A stretch of 64,000 bases of DNA from Oryza sativa Japonica Group (taxonomy: Eukaryota > Streptophyta > Magnoliopsida > Poales > Poaceae), in contig NC_089035.1 of assembly GCF_034140825.1 (NCBI RefSeq), positions 30,559,001 to 30,623,000 on the forward strand, written 5' to 3'. Of this stretch, positions 46,365-57,954 are shown piece after piece. The first letter of the stretch is position 1. Every line of letters starts with the position of its first letter. A model generated the notes under the pieces. The model saw only the letters and a list, made by a program, of their open reading frames with translations, did no database searches and had not been told where the DNA came from. Made by a program: the position numbers and the translations under genes.

Positions 46365-49300
46365 ATGCGGAACCTCCGCGCCGCCGCGCCTGCCTCCTTC
46401 CTCGCGCCGCCCGCGCCCCCTCTCCTCCTCCCCCCGTCGACTCCAACCCCGCGAGGTGAGCGCACACGGCGGTTGGATGGTTGCCTTGTCTCGCGTTCAG
46501 CTTCTACTCCGTGCTCATGCTCTGACGCGCCCGAGCAGGGGCTCTCACCGGCGAGCTAACTCCACGGATTTCATGGTTCTTGCAGGCGCCTTCTCGGCGA
46601 AGGCTTCTCCTGCCGCGGCGGCCGCCCAGGCGCATGGCTGGTGCCCCTCGCCGCGGCGCGTGGGCCGGCTCCGGCGGCGCGCGGGAGCCGCTTCGTCGAG
46701 CGGTAACCTTCGTCAGTCGGAACTCCTCTCAGCAAACTGCGAAATTTGTTTTACGTTTGTGTGTGCTTTCCATTTGATTTTCGAACTGGTGTGTGTGGCA
46801 GTGGCGTCGGTGGAGGACGCCAAGAAGGACGTGCTCGTGGCGCTCTCCCAAATCATCGATCCCGACTTCGGGACGGACATCGTCTCGTGCGGGTTCGTCA
46901 AGGACCTGGAGATTAGCGAGGCCTTGGAAGAGGTTAAGTTGAAGGACACTTGCTGATGAAGCCTGGATGCACTGCTCGAACATTTGGCTTACTTTGGTCT
47001 CCATTTGGCTCTGCTTTTTCAGGTCTCGTTTCGTCTGGAGCTGACGACTCCTGCCTGCCCGATCAAGGACATGGTGAGTACAGTTCCTGTGTTGACGTGT
47101 TCAGTTATCTCCGTGGAACTATTCACTCTTTATCTTCAGTTGTCTCAAACAAAATAGCAGTAACTATATTGGTTTTGAGATAATAGTATCGGTTAAGCTT
47201 ATCATTGGCATCTGATGAGATAGATGTATAAATGTGAACTGATTGGTTTATACTCCTATCTGTTTGTAAAAATGCTGTCCTATCCTGGGTTGGAAAAACA
47301 ATTTGCGGCAAAATTGCATGAAGACTTGTTTTGCTTTGTAGTTTGAAGAGAAGGCAAATGAGGTTGTTGCAGCACTTCCTTGGGTCAAGAAGGTCAATGT
47401 TACAATGTCTGCGCAACCTGCACGACCAGCATACGCAGGGGAGCTTCCAGAAGGATTGCAGAAGATTTCGAATATCATAGCAGTTTCAAGCTGCAAGGCA
47501 AGACCTCAGGATAATAATAAATCAGTCCTTTTTAGTAGTAAGTAACTAAAAAACATTTTTTCCCAGGGAGGAGTTGGAAAGTCTACAGTTGCTGTAAATC
47601 TTGCATATACATTAGCTGGTATGGGGGCCAGGGTTGGAATATTTGATGCTGATGTCTTCGGTCCGAGCTTACCAACTATGGTTTCTCCTGAAAACCGGCT
47701 GCTAGTGATGGTAAGCTGATTGAATAATTGTGTTAACAAAAAATTAGTGGTTGCACTAATAATGGTAAACAGATTTACCTTTAGAACCCAGAAAGCAGAA
47801 GTATTCTTCCAACCGAGTATTTGGGCGTCAAGATGGTGTCTTTTGGCTTTGCTGGACAAGGAAGAGCTATAATGCGTGGTCCAATGGTTTCGGGAGTGAT
47901 TAATCAGTTGCTGACCACTACTGATTGGTATGCAAAAGAGATACTTGACATCTTTATGAAGGCATCTGATGAACATAATAAAGCAGCCCATTTTTACCAG
48001 CTTAGCCTTTCGTAGATTCCCAATAATATTATTGGGTTCCGTTGAAAAAACTTGACTTTTTTTCTTCTTTTCATAAAGGGGCGAACTCGACTACCTTGTC
48101 ATTGACATGCCTCCAGGAACAGGAGATATACACTTAACACTCTGTCAGGTGGTACCTCTAGCCTGAGTATTGTACAAATCACACGTGGTAACATCAACCA
48201 TGCTTGTAGGCACTGTGAAATTTAACATGTCTGAAACATCAGGTAGCCCCATTGACTGCAGCTGTCATTGTTACCACCCCTCAGAAGCTTGCTTTCATCG
48301 ATGTTGCAAAGGGAGTTAGAATGTTTTCCAAGCTGAAGGTGTGTAATCTTCATATCACTGTTCATTTTAATTGTAATCTACCGTGCTTACTATTCGTGCA
48401 TCAATTTGTTTCTGCTTCATCTTCATCTTCTTTGTGAAGGTTCCGTGCGTTGCAGTTGTTGAGAACATGTGCTACTTCGATGCTGATGGAAAACGATTTT
48501 ACCCATTTGGGCAAGGTTCTGGAGCTCAGGCAAGAAAAGTTTTGATGCACATTTAGCACATTCTCTTGAATATTTTTTGAATTGCGTCAGCATTGCAATT
48601 ATTTCAGGTTGTGCAGCAGTTTGGAATACCTCACCTCTTCGATTTGCCGATACGGCCAACTGTAAGCTCAATCCCACCTATCTTGTACAAGGATAAAAGT
48701 GAGTGCAATGATCACAGTTTGGTATAATTTACAGCTTTCAGCGTCTGGAGATACTGGAATTCCTGAAGTAGTGGCTGATCCACAAGGGGATGTTGCTAAG
48801 ACGTTTCAGAATCTTGGAGTTTGTGTTGTTCAGCAGTGTGCTAAAATCAGACAACAGGGTAAGTTAGCAGTTCACAAATTACAACCTAGAATATGTAAAA
48901 GTAGTTCATACAATTTATTTTCTTGGTGAATTCGAACTAACCAAAATTTAAACAAAACGAAGAAAGAAGTATACCAATAAATACTGCCAGCTTTCTTATT
49001 CCCAAAAAAAATAAATACTGCCAGCTTTTGTTCAAAAAATGTATTACAGCAAAACAGATATGTTTCTTTTTTTACCAAGTTTTTCTCCTGTAATGATGTG
49101 TTAATCTTTTTCATTTTGCCAGTTTCAACAGCAGTTTCCTATGATAGATCAATTAGAGCAATCCGAGTGAAAGTACCAGATTCAGATGAAGAGTTCTTGT
49201 TGCATCCAGCAACAGTCAGAAGGAATGACCGATCTGCTCAAAGTGTGGTGGGTATACCTTTTCGCCGTTTAATGTGTATTATTCTAACACTGGCATCGAC

Positions 49301-49731
49301 TTCAAATGGCGTGTACAGTGCTTATAATTTTCAGAAACTAAATCATGTAGTCTGTATTTTCAGAAACCAATATTTTCACAGTTGCCCTTGTTTTGCACAA
49401 ACTAAGTAGTTCTTGTCTGCAGGACGAATGGACAGGTGAGCAGAAAGTACAATATGGTGATATACCAGAAGACATTGAACCTGAAGAGATCCGTCCTATG
49501 GGAAACTACGCAGTTTCTATAACTTGGCCTGATGGTTTTTCTCAGGTAATGTAATACAAAATAAAGATTATTTCATGTACAGTAGACTTCCGAAATTCAT
49601 GTAGATGGATTAAATGGAGATGAAATGAACATGAATCTGATTCTCTGCAGATAGCACCTTATGATCAATTGGAAATGCTTGAGAGGCTTGTGGATGTTCC
49701 TCGTGCAACAACAGCAGCAGTCTCTTCATGA
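46365..49731 (+). CDS. HCF101: HCF101, plastid 4Fe-4S scaffold P-loop NTPase
   Basis: Fifteen coding exons in phase (531 aa): 46365-46455, 46586-46702, 46802-46932, 47023-47073, 47342-47497, 47567-47710, 47785-47927, 48079-48148, 48243-48338, 48440-48529, 48608-48661, 48735-48858, 49123-49247, 49423-49545, 49651-49731. An Ala/Pro/Arg-rich N-terminus (residues 1-69) is a plausible transit peptide. A MIP18/DUF59 domain follows ([18 protein letters not shown]), then a Mrp/NBP35 NTPase with CKGGVGKST at 181-189 and [10 protein letters not shown], and a DUF971 domain (about 425-515, [15 protein letters not shown]). In Arabidopsis HCF101 delivers 4Fe-4S clusters to photosystem I and ferredoxin-thioredoxin reductase. 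Introns 5 and 10 use GC donors. All domains are intact; length fits the family. Confidence 0.96.
47498..47566 (+). other. GC-AG intron (HCF101 intron 5)
   Basis: Donor AAG then GCAAGA, acceptor TTCCCAG. The join C-K then G-G-V-G-K-S-T rebuilds the P-loop exactly, and no GT donor gives that result. Confidence 0.9.
48530..48607 (+). other. GC-AG intron (HCF101 intron 10)
   Basis: Donor CAG then GCAAGA, acceptor ATTTCAG. The join gives GSGAQ then [11 protein letters not shown], as in other HCF101 proteins. Confidence 0.9.
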
Positions 49732-50619
49732 TAGAGTAGAGATAATGTTCAGTCAGAAGGGGCAAGAAAACAAACTTTTGATACAATCGACTTTCAGAGT
49801 TTCTAGGATTACAGGGAAAAGAAGTGTGATTACTGTAACAGTGTACAATGAGCAATATTTATTGGAATAGAAGGCATTGTTTTTTCTTACTTTTGGTCCA
49901 TTTGAAATGCTCTGAAGTCTGAAAAGGGGGATTCAAGATGTGTTTCCACCATCCATATTCCACATATCGACCAAAAGGACATGTAAGAGTCTTCTGAGTT
50001 ACAATTTGCTAATGAACTTTATTGAATTATCTCTATTAGTAATTTCCGAAGTCATTTCAAGCTATATCATTTTGCTCTTATCCAGACAGTTTATTAGGAA
50101 ACAAATAACTTGTAGGTAAAACTTTAATATACATGTCTTTAGCGATTCAAAGACAAATAATATAAAATAAACCATGAAAAAGAAAACCATAAAATCGAAT
50201 TTAAAATTAAGTTTTAAAATTCAAAGTTTGGCTAATAAGCATAAGCGAAACAACAGGGTTGTTCTATCATTTGCCAGGTAGCTACACAAAATTCTGGAAG
50301 ATCCACACTTCATTCTAGTTATCGACCACATTAGATTCTTCCACGACGAGTTAGAAAAAAAAAAAACTTGGAAGCACTTTTGCTTACCAGTTCTGGTTTT
50401 GTCAACCGGGCCCGTCATACAAAAATTTTGAAGTTGCATAACTCAGAGAACCAATCGACACGTTTAGACTTTTCAGATGTCATCACTAGCCTTAAGCAAT
50501 ATCACCTCACCTCTCAGCTATGTTTTTGTCAGCAAAAATATCATAAAGAACCAGTCCAAAGTTTGTATCCAATTAGGAATCCAAAAAAAAAGATGTCTTC
50601 ATTAATTGCAATCTTCTAA
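49732..50619. other. HCF101 3' UTR and spacer
   Basis: The 3' UTR probably ends by about 50,050. The remainder is AT-rich and has no recognised feature. Confidence 0.5.
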
Positions 50620-50890
50620 GAGTGAGTAAAATGGGATTTATATAAATGAGTTGTACAAGTTGTGCTTATGTGAAGGAGAGAAAAGAGAAGAGACAAGAGA
50701 CAAGAAAAGTTATAGATTTATAGTTGGCTGCAACACAAGCTCTAATAACTATGTAAGAGATGGATGGATTAGGTATTAATGATGCGGTTTATATGTACAA
50801 ATAATTATTGCATGAGTGTATTATTAGGTTGGCTATAGATAATGTTTCATTTTTTAGAGTTAGTAGTTGGCTACATTATTAAACTTGCTC
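50620..50890. mobile_element. Tourist-like MITE, GAGCAAGTTTAA family (copy 4)
   Basis: Left GAGTGAGTAAAATGGG and right TTAAACTTGCTC are inverted and flanked by TAA (50617-50619, 50891-50893). This is the clearest of four copies and shows that the family makes 3-bp TWA target duplications. Confidence 0.85.
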
Positions 50891-50893
50891 TAA

Positions 50894-51753
50894 TTGCTCC
50901 TCCAGAAAGGATGTGAAGAGGAAGTAATGCTATGCAAATCTGCACGGCACATGATATGTTCTTTATAAATTTAAGCCACTTGTGCTCCGACCAACTGTAC
51001 AAAACCGGAGACTTCATGCTCATAAGTTTTTTCTTGAAAAAAATAAGTGATAAAGTCTTCTGGTTTCCTGCTCTTCCGATACAACCCTTTCTTAACTTCT
51101 GCAGCCTGAGTCAGCGCCAACAAAAAATTGCCCAAATCATGCAACTGGAGCTTCCATTTGATCTGATGCAGTTCGTTGCCCGCACAATCTTTTAAACTAT
51201 TGTTTTCATCGCTTTTTAAAAAAAGTTAGATTCCTTTCTTGACTTGATCTTGAAACTTAAGTCGTCTGGTTGGCTAATAAACGCTCTTGCTATGAGGAAT
51301 TCATTTCAGAGTCAGAAGTGCAATGAAGATGAGGATGATCCTCAGCAGGAGATGATATGCAAAGAGTAGTTTTTATCTCCGGGTAATGTTCTTGCTGCTT
51401 TTCTTTAGTTTCTCCTCTGATTCTTGTAATGTGAAATTGTGAATACGCGATTGATGTATCACGGATTTATGGATCACATTGTCAACTATTTGGTTCACTG
51501 TCGATCCTGAGCTCTAGAGAATATGATTAGACAAAAGTTCTCTTCCTGCTGCACACAAAGGTTCTGTACAGAATGTGGATACATCCATGCAGCAGGATAC
51601 TGCAGAGTGGAGCTGTTAAGTTAAGAGGAAAGTGGGAATCTTGGTCATATAATCAAGTAGAGCGGTTTAATCTGTAAATTTCTGTCCTATGACACTGAGA
51701 CTAACATGCAAATTTCTTCCCTTTGTTGTGCAGAGCAACCGAGCAAGAAAAAG
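50894..51753 (+). promoter_or_regulatory. Upstream region and possible leader exon of the lipase-like gene
   Basis: No separate gene is supported. 51,300-51,370 reads open as an acidic peptide ending MICKE and stop, possibly part of a spliced leader. The core promoter cannot be placed. Confidence 0.35.
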
Positions 51754-53100
51754 ATGGGCAAAATGCCGTCACAGAAGGACATCTTTGAGGTGTCAGGACC
51801 TACGTACTTGACATATGTGAATTGGTAGTTTGCTGATTCCCTCTTTTCCATTGTTCCTTTTTTTTTTACTTTTTAAAAAAAACTTTCCAGTTTTTGGTTG
51901 CAGATTGCTCTGTTTCCTTGAAGAATTTGCATTGTCTAGTACCGTGCTTAGATTTCTAACTTTTTTTTTGAAACCCCGAGATTTCTAACTTGCAGTGCTG
52001 AAAGCAACTAAGCATAAAAAAGATCGTATATTTTGTGAAAGAAAACAAGCAGGAACCTGCATTGGGAACCATTGATCTGATCACCTTTGAGTTCTGATGG
52101 TTTTCCTCCGGCCAGGAATTGCCCGCACCACCAGCGATCCGTCATGGCGAGCCTCGTCCAGGGCGTGTACGTCATGGAGCGCGACCGGCAGTGGAACCGG
52201 CACGGCCACGACGCCCGCGCGCCGGCGTGGTGGAGGTTCTTCCACTTCGAGGTACGAGAGGTGCTCGTGGACGCCGCCGACTCCTCCATCTTCGGCGCCG
52301 TCTACGCGTTCCAGCCGCCGTGGCACCTCCTCGACCCCGCCGCCGCCGCCGCTGCCAGCGCGCCGCACTACGTCGTCGCGTTCCGCGGCACCATCACCAA
52401 GAAGGCCTCGGCGTCCCGGGACCTGGCGCTCGACCTCCAGCTCGTCCGCAACGGCCTCGACCGCACCTCCCGCTTCCACGCCGCCATGCGGACCGTCCAC
52501 GCCGTCGTGGCCGCGGCGGGGCATCAGCATCACCACCGCGTCTGGCTGGCCGGCCACTCCCTGGGCTCCGCCATCTCGACGCTCGCCGCCAAGTCCATGG
52601 CCAGGGCGGGCGTCGCCCTCCCCACGTTCCTCTTCAACGCGCCGTTCCCGTCGGCGCCGGTGGAGAGGATCGGCGACAGGCGGGTGAGGCAGGGCGTCCG
52701 CATCGCCAACAGCTTCGTCACCGCCGCCGCGGCCACCCTCCTGCACCATGGCAGCGGCGGCGGAGGCTACGACGCCTTCGCGGCGCTGGCGCGGTGGGTG
52801 CCCAACGTGTTCGTCAACCCGGGGGACCCGATCAGCGCCGAGTACGTGGGGTACTTCGACCACCGGAAGAAGATGGAGGACATCGGCGCGGGCGCCGTGG
52901 GGAGGGTGGCGACGAGGAACTCGGTGAAGGACCTGCTGCTGGGCATCGGCACGGCGGGTGGATGCGAGCCGCTGCACCTGTTCCCGTCCGCCGTCCTGAC
53001 GGTGAACCGCGGCGCGTCGCCGGACTTCAAGGCGGCGCACGGGATCCACCAGTGGTGGAGGCCGGACCTGGCGCTGGAATGCGCCGCCCATTACTACTAA
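51754..53100 (+). CDS. Lipase-like alpha/beta hydrolase (plant At4g10955 type)
   Basis: Two coding exons, 51754-51824 and 52116-53100, joined within a Trp codon (351 aa). The short first exon gives MGKMPSQKDIFEVSGP then TYLTYVNW, a start shared with plant relatives (a SGP-LTxVxW pattern), which is why I prefer it to the ATG at 52144. The hydrolase core has FRGTITKK and the nucleophile elbow GHSLGS (Ser172). The acid and His of the triad are not certain; NPGDPIS and the HLFPS segment are candidates. The family is annotated as lipase class 3-like; substrates are unknown to me. No signal peptide or membrane segment is visible, suggesting a cytosolic protein. A GC-rich exon 2 is normal for grass genes. 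Confidence 0.88.
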
Positions 53101-53893
53101 TAAAGCTTGAAATTCGATCTGCACAATGCGGGGAAAAGATGCTTCGATCAGGGATTCATTCGTCATTTCGATAACTCATCAATCCGTGTTTAAAAAAAAA
53201 AGAAGTTGTAGAGACAATGTGCTCTTGTTTCGTTAATTTTCAGATCGATCAACTAAATGAAGCTCGATCAGGTGCTCGAGGCGTGGCCATAGCCGCTAGG
53301 GAGGCGCATGGCATGGGGGCCTCCTCGACTCCTCGTGGCCGCAGCTTCTCCAACTCCATAGATGATAGATCGTGTCAATTGTCAAAGTGCCAAATCAGCA
53401 AGGGAATTTGCTAAAAGAAAAAAATTGTGCAAGTTTTTTTGGGTAAAAAATAACATGAACTCTTATGGGGGAGGATTCTAAACCTGGAGAGGATGCCCCC
53501 TTGTCTATAGCGTGTGGCCTTTAGTGTTTACCAAACCATTTAGGATGAGGTTACCGTTAGTCCATGGTTTGACGGTTACCGTAAAAACCGTGCGGTTACC
53601 GTGAAGTATAGCGTGGCTTCAAAAACGTGCAGTATAGCGTGGCTTCAAAAACTGAAAAGATTATTGTACGTGATAACCGTGATAATAGCACCATAACCAC
53701 GTAGTGTTGTAATGCCTAGTAGTCTAACATTTAACACGACGGAAGGGAAAAGATCCCAAAATATTTTTAGACCATTACAAATGTACCAAAATACATCGGA
53801 ATCACACATTTAAGTACGAGCTGAAACAACATTTGATAACTGTAGTAGAATTACACGTGCTTCAGGCTAACTCAAGAAGTGTATTAAGTTGAA
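53101..53893. other. Spacer with a 26-bp tandem repeat
   Basis: Convergent spacer between the lipase-like gene and the aspartic protease. AGTATAGCGTGGCTTCAAAA occurs twice 26 bp apart (about 53606 and 53632). 53,560-53,700 is rich in GGTTACCGT/ACGGTTACC words, probably repeat-derived. No gene. Confidence 0.5.
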
Positions 53894-55234
53894 TCAAGAC
53901 GTGCAACCTTTTGGCGCGAAACCGATCCGTTCCTTCTCCACGTCAAACACGACCCGGAATCCTTGCTGCTGCACGTTACCGATCACGCTGAGCCCGTCGT
54001 CCGCCGCCTCGAACCCCAGGCAGCGGCGGTACGACGCCGCCCGCCGCCTCCCGCCGTCCACGGGGAGGAAGTAGTTCTCCGGTGGCAGCGCCATGTCCGC
54101 GCCGCCGGCGAAGTGCAGCACGATCAGCGGCGCGCTCGCCGCCGGCCTCCCGCGGAGGTCGTAGCACGCGTCGAACACCGAGTGCTCGCCCGCCAGCCTC
54201 CGCATCCCGGCCGCGCGCGCACGCGCGTCGAAGGCGTCGCGCAGCGCCGCGTACGCGTCCCTGGCGAACCGGGATATGGCCGTGCCGGAGTCCACGACGA
54301 CGCCGCCCCGCCCCGTCGCCGTGTCCAGCGCGAGGCTGGCGTTCGAGAACCCGGTGACCCTCTCGCCGCCGACGCTGAACCCGGCCATGTCCACGTAGTA
54401 CAGGCTCGGGCGCCGCGGGTTCGACAGCAGGGCGGTGAACGCCGTGGACGGCGGCTCCGGCGTGCGGCCGAACACGAGGTACGAGCTGCGCGTTGAGCGC
54501 GACGTCCGGTCGCCGAGGCAGTACTCGAAGACGCTGCCGTACGCCGGCGCCACCTGCGTCGAGATGGATATCTTGCCGCGGCCGACGCCGAGCAGCCCGG
54601 CCGCCGAGTCGAACAGCCCCTCGTTGTCGCGGCCGCACCCGAGCGTGACGTTGTTAACGTACGTGTCGTTGGCGAACGCGAGCTTGTCGGTGGCGAGGTC
54701 GCCGGTGCTGGAGGAGCCGTCGCCGTAGGCTACCATGTACCTGCAGCCTCCTCCGGCGGCGCCGCCGCTGTCGCAGCCGGGGAACCGGAGCGCGCGGCAC
54801 TGCGGTGACGAGCAGGGGACCCGGCGGTACGTGCTCGAGCGGCGCGGGTCGAACACCTGGCCCCTCTGGGCGTAGCAGCGGCGGCAGGGGCTGCACTGGA
54901 GCCAGACGAGGTCGCTGCCGGTGTCGATGACGAGCATCGCCTTGGTGGACGGTGTGCCGACGCCGACGAGCGCGAAGTACTCGCCGCTCTCGAAGGGGAT
55001 CCCGGAGAAGACGGGTGAGTGGAGGCGGCCGGTCGCGTCGACAAGGGACGCGTAGCGCGCGGCGTCGGCGGCGAGGCGTTGGCGGAGGAGGCTGCCACGC
55101 TTGGCGCCGGGCGGTGGCGGGAAGAGCGCGTCGCGGTGGAAGACCGGGACGTGGAGTGTTCTTGGAGGCTGGCATGCGTTGGCGACGGGGAGAAGGACGA
55201 CGAGGAAGAGGAGCAACGTTTTGAGCGGCGCCAT
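53894..55234 (-). CDS. Nepenthesin-type (A1) aspartic protease, single exon
   Basis: 446 aa from the first ATG (55232-55234); the open frame extends upstream without another ATG. Residues 1-20 are a signal peptide (MAPLKTLLLFLVVLLPVANA). A pro-region follows, then two catalytic lobes: DTGSDLVWLQC (Asp104) and VVDSGTAIS (Asp315). The CSPCRRCYAQ segment and the many Cys between the lobes match the nepenthesin-specific insertion. The C-terminus IGNVQQQGFRVVFDVEKERIGF is typical. Such proteases are secreted to the apoplast or sent to vacuoles and act in development, senescence or defence (CND41/CDR1 relatives). Both catalytic motifs are intact. No intron, as is common in this plant group. Specific target unknown. 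Confidence 0.94.
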   Translation of the reverse strand: MAPLKTLLLFLVVLLPVANACQPPRTLHVPVFHRDALFPPPPGAKRGSLLRQRLAADAARYASLVDATGRLHSPVFSGIPFESGEYFALVGVGTPSTKAMLVIDTGSDLVWLQCSPCRRCYAQRGQVFDPRRSSTYRRVPCSSPQCRALRFPGCDSGGAAGGGCRYMVAYGDGSSSTGDLATDKLAFANDTYVNNVTLGCGRDNEGLFDSAAGLLGVGRGKISISTQVAPAYGSVFEYCLGDRTSRSTRSSYLVFGRTPEPPSTAFTALLSNPRRPSLYYVDMAGFSVGGERVTGFSNASLALDTATGRGGVVVDSGTAISRFARDAYAALRDAFDARARAAGMRRLAGEHSVFDACYDLRGRPAASAPLIVLHFAGGADMALPPENYFLPVDGGRRRAASYRRCLGFEAADDGLSVIGNVQQQGFRVVFDVEKERIGFAPKGCTS

Positions 55235-55740
55235 TGAGGAGGGCGAGGTGGTGATCAAGGTGGTAAACGGATGGAGCAATGCGATGGCAGTGTTAATGAA
55301 ATATGGAGTTTTTGAGAGTGAAGGCCATTGAAATACTCAATCAATTGAATAGATTGCCCGTTGAGGTCCGGATTCTGGCCAGCAGCAGTTTCATGAATTA
55401 AATTAGCAGTATTAATGTGCAAATCAATTGCAAGTGATCACACACACCAGGACACTAACATGTCTAAACTCCAAACAGAGTATAATAAATAAACCATATG
55501 TTATATAGATATAATAAATAAACCAATTAGTTTGTCATGGCTGTTTCACATGTATGCTGTTTGGTGGCATAACAAGAATAACAAAACTTGTATCGTGCCG
55601 AAGAGAAAAACTACTACTATCTCCTTGAATTATAGGAATCTAAGATCAGACTAGACATATTCTACTAAGTAGCAAATTAACACAATATCTTACTGATGAT
55701 GTATGACTAGTGTGTGGTCGTTCTTGCTAGAAGTAAGAGG
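55235..55740. other. Promoter of the protease and 3' flank of the ATP synthase g gene
   Basis: AT-rich; the direct word TATAATAAATAAACCA occurs twice (about 55480-55525). No gene. Confidence 0.5.
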
Positions 55741-57954
55741 TTAGACATGGTAGCCTGTGAAAGTAAATCCTCTACCAACGACTTCACCACCAGCAAACCA
55801 TGCTATCAACTCAATACCAAACAATGTTGCAACGCCAATATCCTCGGCCTTTAGATTTAGATTCTTCCTGTTTTTCCACAAGAGCTTTGCGCCATCAACC
55901 TCTTTCCAGAACGACTCGTAACGGCCAGGGATGCTGCAAGATCGAAACATCAACTTGTTAGTATCTCATCGGTGTACGATGGCTGATAAACCATGAAAAA
56001 ACATAAACAAAGTAAACAAAAATAATTTGTAAGTAGAATTTTTTTTATATTTGTGTTCTTAACGATTTAAAAATCAATAGTGAAAATAAAATACGATGAA
56101 AAATACCTCAAAAATCGATTAAATTACGTTTCAAAATTTAAATTTTAGTTGCGGCTAATAAGCCAACAAACAAATTTAGTAAGTGGTGATATTTAACTTT
56201 TCCAAAGAAATACATTATGTTCAACTTTTTTTTTGTTGTGGTTGAGTTCATCTTCGGCCGACAGCGTAACACTTCCATCATCTAAAGAAGTTTATTATTG
56301 TACAAAAAAAGTAAGCTCACATAAAACCGATGTTTTCAAAGAAGAAATAAACGAAGTCCTTGCACAAGCCCCATACCGAACTAGAAAAGATTGCGCAGAG
56401 AGATTGAAACCATCAGCTACCTTTCCTAAACATGATCGAATACAGAGTTCCTTCTCAACAAGTAAGGCATGAATACAAACTCGTATGTAAATTAAGAAAA
56501 TAGCATTCAACATCTATGATTTACTCTCTCCGACCCTCAGAAAGTTTATTACTCCCTCCGTATTTTAATGTATGACGCCGTTGACTTTTTAATCAACGTT
56601 TGACCATTCGTCTTATTCAAAATTTTTATGCAAATATAAAAATACTTATGCCATGCTTAAATAACATTTGATGATAAATCAAATCATAATAAAATAAATT
56701 ATAATTACATAATTTTTTTGAATAAGACGAAATGTCAAACGTTTGTTAAAAAGTCAACGGCATTATACATTAAAATACGGAGGGAGTATTAGCAGTCAAA
56801 TATTTAGTAGATGTGAAAAGACGAATATGACATCCATCTTCTCCCTAGGCTAGCTTGTACATTCGACTATACTTTTGGCATGTCCAACCTCTCTAACGCC
56901 GAGTTTAGTTCCAAACTTTTTTTTTCAAACTTCCAACTTTTCCATCACATCAAAATTTTTCTACATACATAAACTTCCAACTTTTCCGTCACATCGTTTC
57001 AATTTCAACCAAACTTTCAATTTTAGCGTGAACTAAACATACCCTAATTAATAACGTTTGCACCTGAAGATTGGAGATGCATTGGCAATCTACAACTAAA
57101 AATATATATAAAAAAAGGACTGAAGAACCCCACATCTAAAAATAATAAGCTCTTCATGAGCAAATACTTCAGTGTTAGGACGGAGGGAGAAAAACATGGT
57201 GGTGGTCTTGGCGCGACAATAATTCTCATAATAATGAATTGAGATTCTCTTTTCACAATCCTTCAAAAAGCATAGGGCCGGTATCATAAAACAGTACAAA
57301 CCTTTTGTATCTTTCTGTAAAACCACTCAATATTAAAGTTTAATCAAATGTCTTCAGACTTAAGATTAAAACTACTCTAATATTTGTTATCAAATTTTTA
57401 GTGTCAAGAACCGTAAAACCAATCTACTTTTCAATTATAAATCCTTAGTAGTAGGTTTCGGTTGTAACTATACAATCTGTAATCGCACCAATTAATTAAT
57501 TAATATGTTCATCTACCAAAAAAAAGTTCAGTTGGCATCAAAGAAGCTAATCAACGTACGTCAATGGAGCGCAAAAGAAAAAAAAGATCGATCGAGCTAA
57601 CCAAAATCAATCAAAATCAATGCTGATCGATCTATCACTCTATAGGGATTAGGGAGGGGACCTGGCGAGGCGGGTGTAGAAGAGCTGCTTGGAGAGCTCC
57701 TGGCACGTCTGGATGGTGGGCGGGTCGATGACGTAGCGCTTGTTCCGCTCCATGAGCTCCTCGTGGAACGCGCGCCCGTGCTTGGCCGCGCTCCTCGTCG
57801 CCTCGCACGCCCTCGACTGCAGCTGCCTGCTCCCCTCCACCACCGCCTTGTTGTACGCGCACCCCTGCCTCGCCGCCACCCTCGCCGCCTCCCGCGCCGC
57901 CGACCCCAGCGTCGCCAGCTTCGACCCCAGCGCCGCCATGGCCGCCGGATTCAT
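55741..57954 (-). CDS. ATP20: Mitochondrial ATP synthase subunit g
   Basis: Two coding exons, 57662-57954 and 55741-55933, joined within a Ser codon (161 aa). The C-terminal part is a clean subunit g: SKQLFYTRLASIPGRYESFW, then WKNRKNL, and a single membrane helix with a GxxxG-type pattern (WFAGGEVVGRGFTFTGYHV). Subunit g belongs to the membrane stator of F1Fo ATP synthase and supports dimer formation. The protein is about 40 residues longer than its usual plant relatives (about 122 aa) because an N-terminal helical segment is present twice: residues about 16-44 (LGSAAREAARVAARQGCAY) and 45-73 (LQSRACEATRSAAKHGRAF). A non-coding leader exon ending at 58090 is likely. The intron (57661-55934) contains two MITEs. 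Confidence 0.9.
56552..56786. mobile_element. Stowaway MITE in the ATP synthase g intron
   Basis: CTCCCTCCGTATTTTAATGTA and TACATTAAAATACGGAGGGAG are near-perfect inverted ends, TA on both sides (56550-56551, 56787-56788). 235 bp. High arm identity suggests a fairly recent insertion. Confidence 0.95.
56898..57043. mobile_element. Short MITE (TTTAGTTC ends) in the ATP synthase g intron
   Basis: CGCCGAGTTTAGTTCC at the left and GAACTAAACATACCC at the right, with TAA just outside both ends. The same family as 11603-11747. Confidence 0.7.

Noticed and set aside
52081-53166. Minus-strand ORF of 361 codons opposite the lipase-like gene
   Set aside because: It mirrors the GC-rich coding exon on the plus strand, has low-complexity Arg/Gly/Val composition and no domain; the plus strand has a clear hydrolase.
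53963-54638. ORFs of 177 and 220 codons overlapping the aspartic protease
   Set aside because: They are shadow frames of the protease exon with Arg/Gly/Ala-rich composition and no motif.
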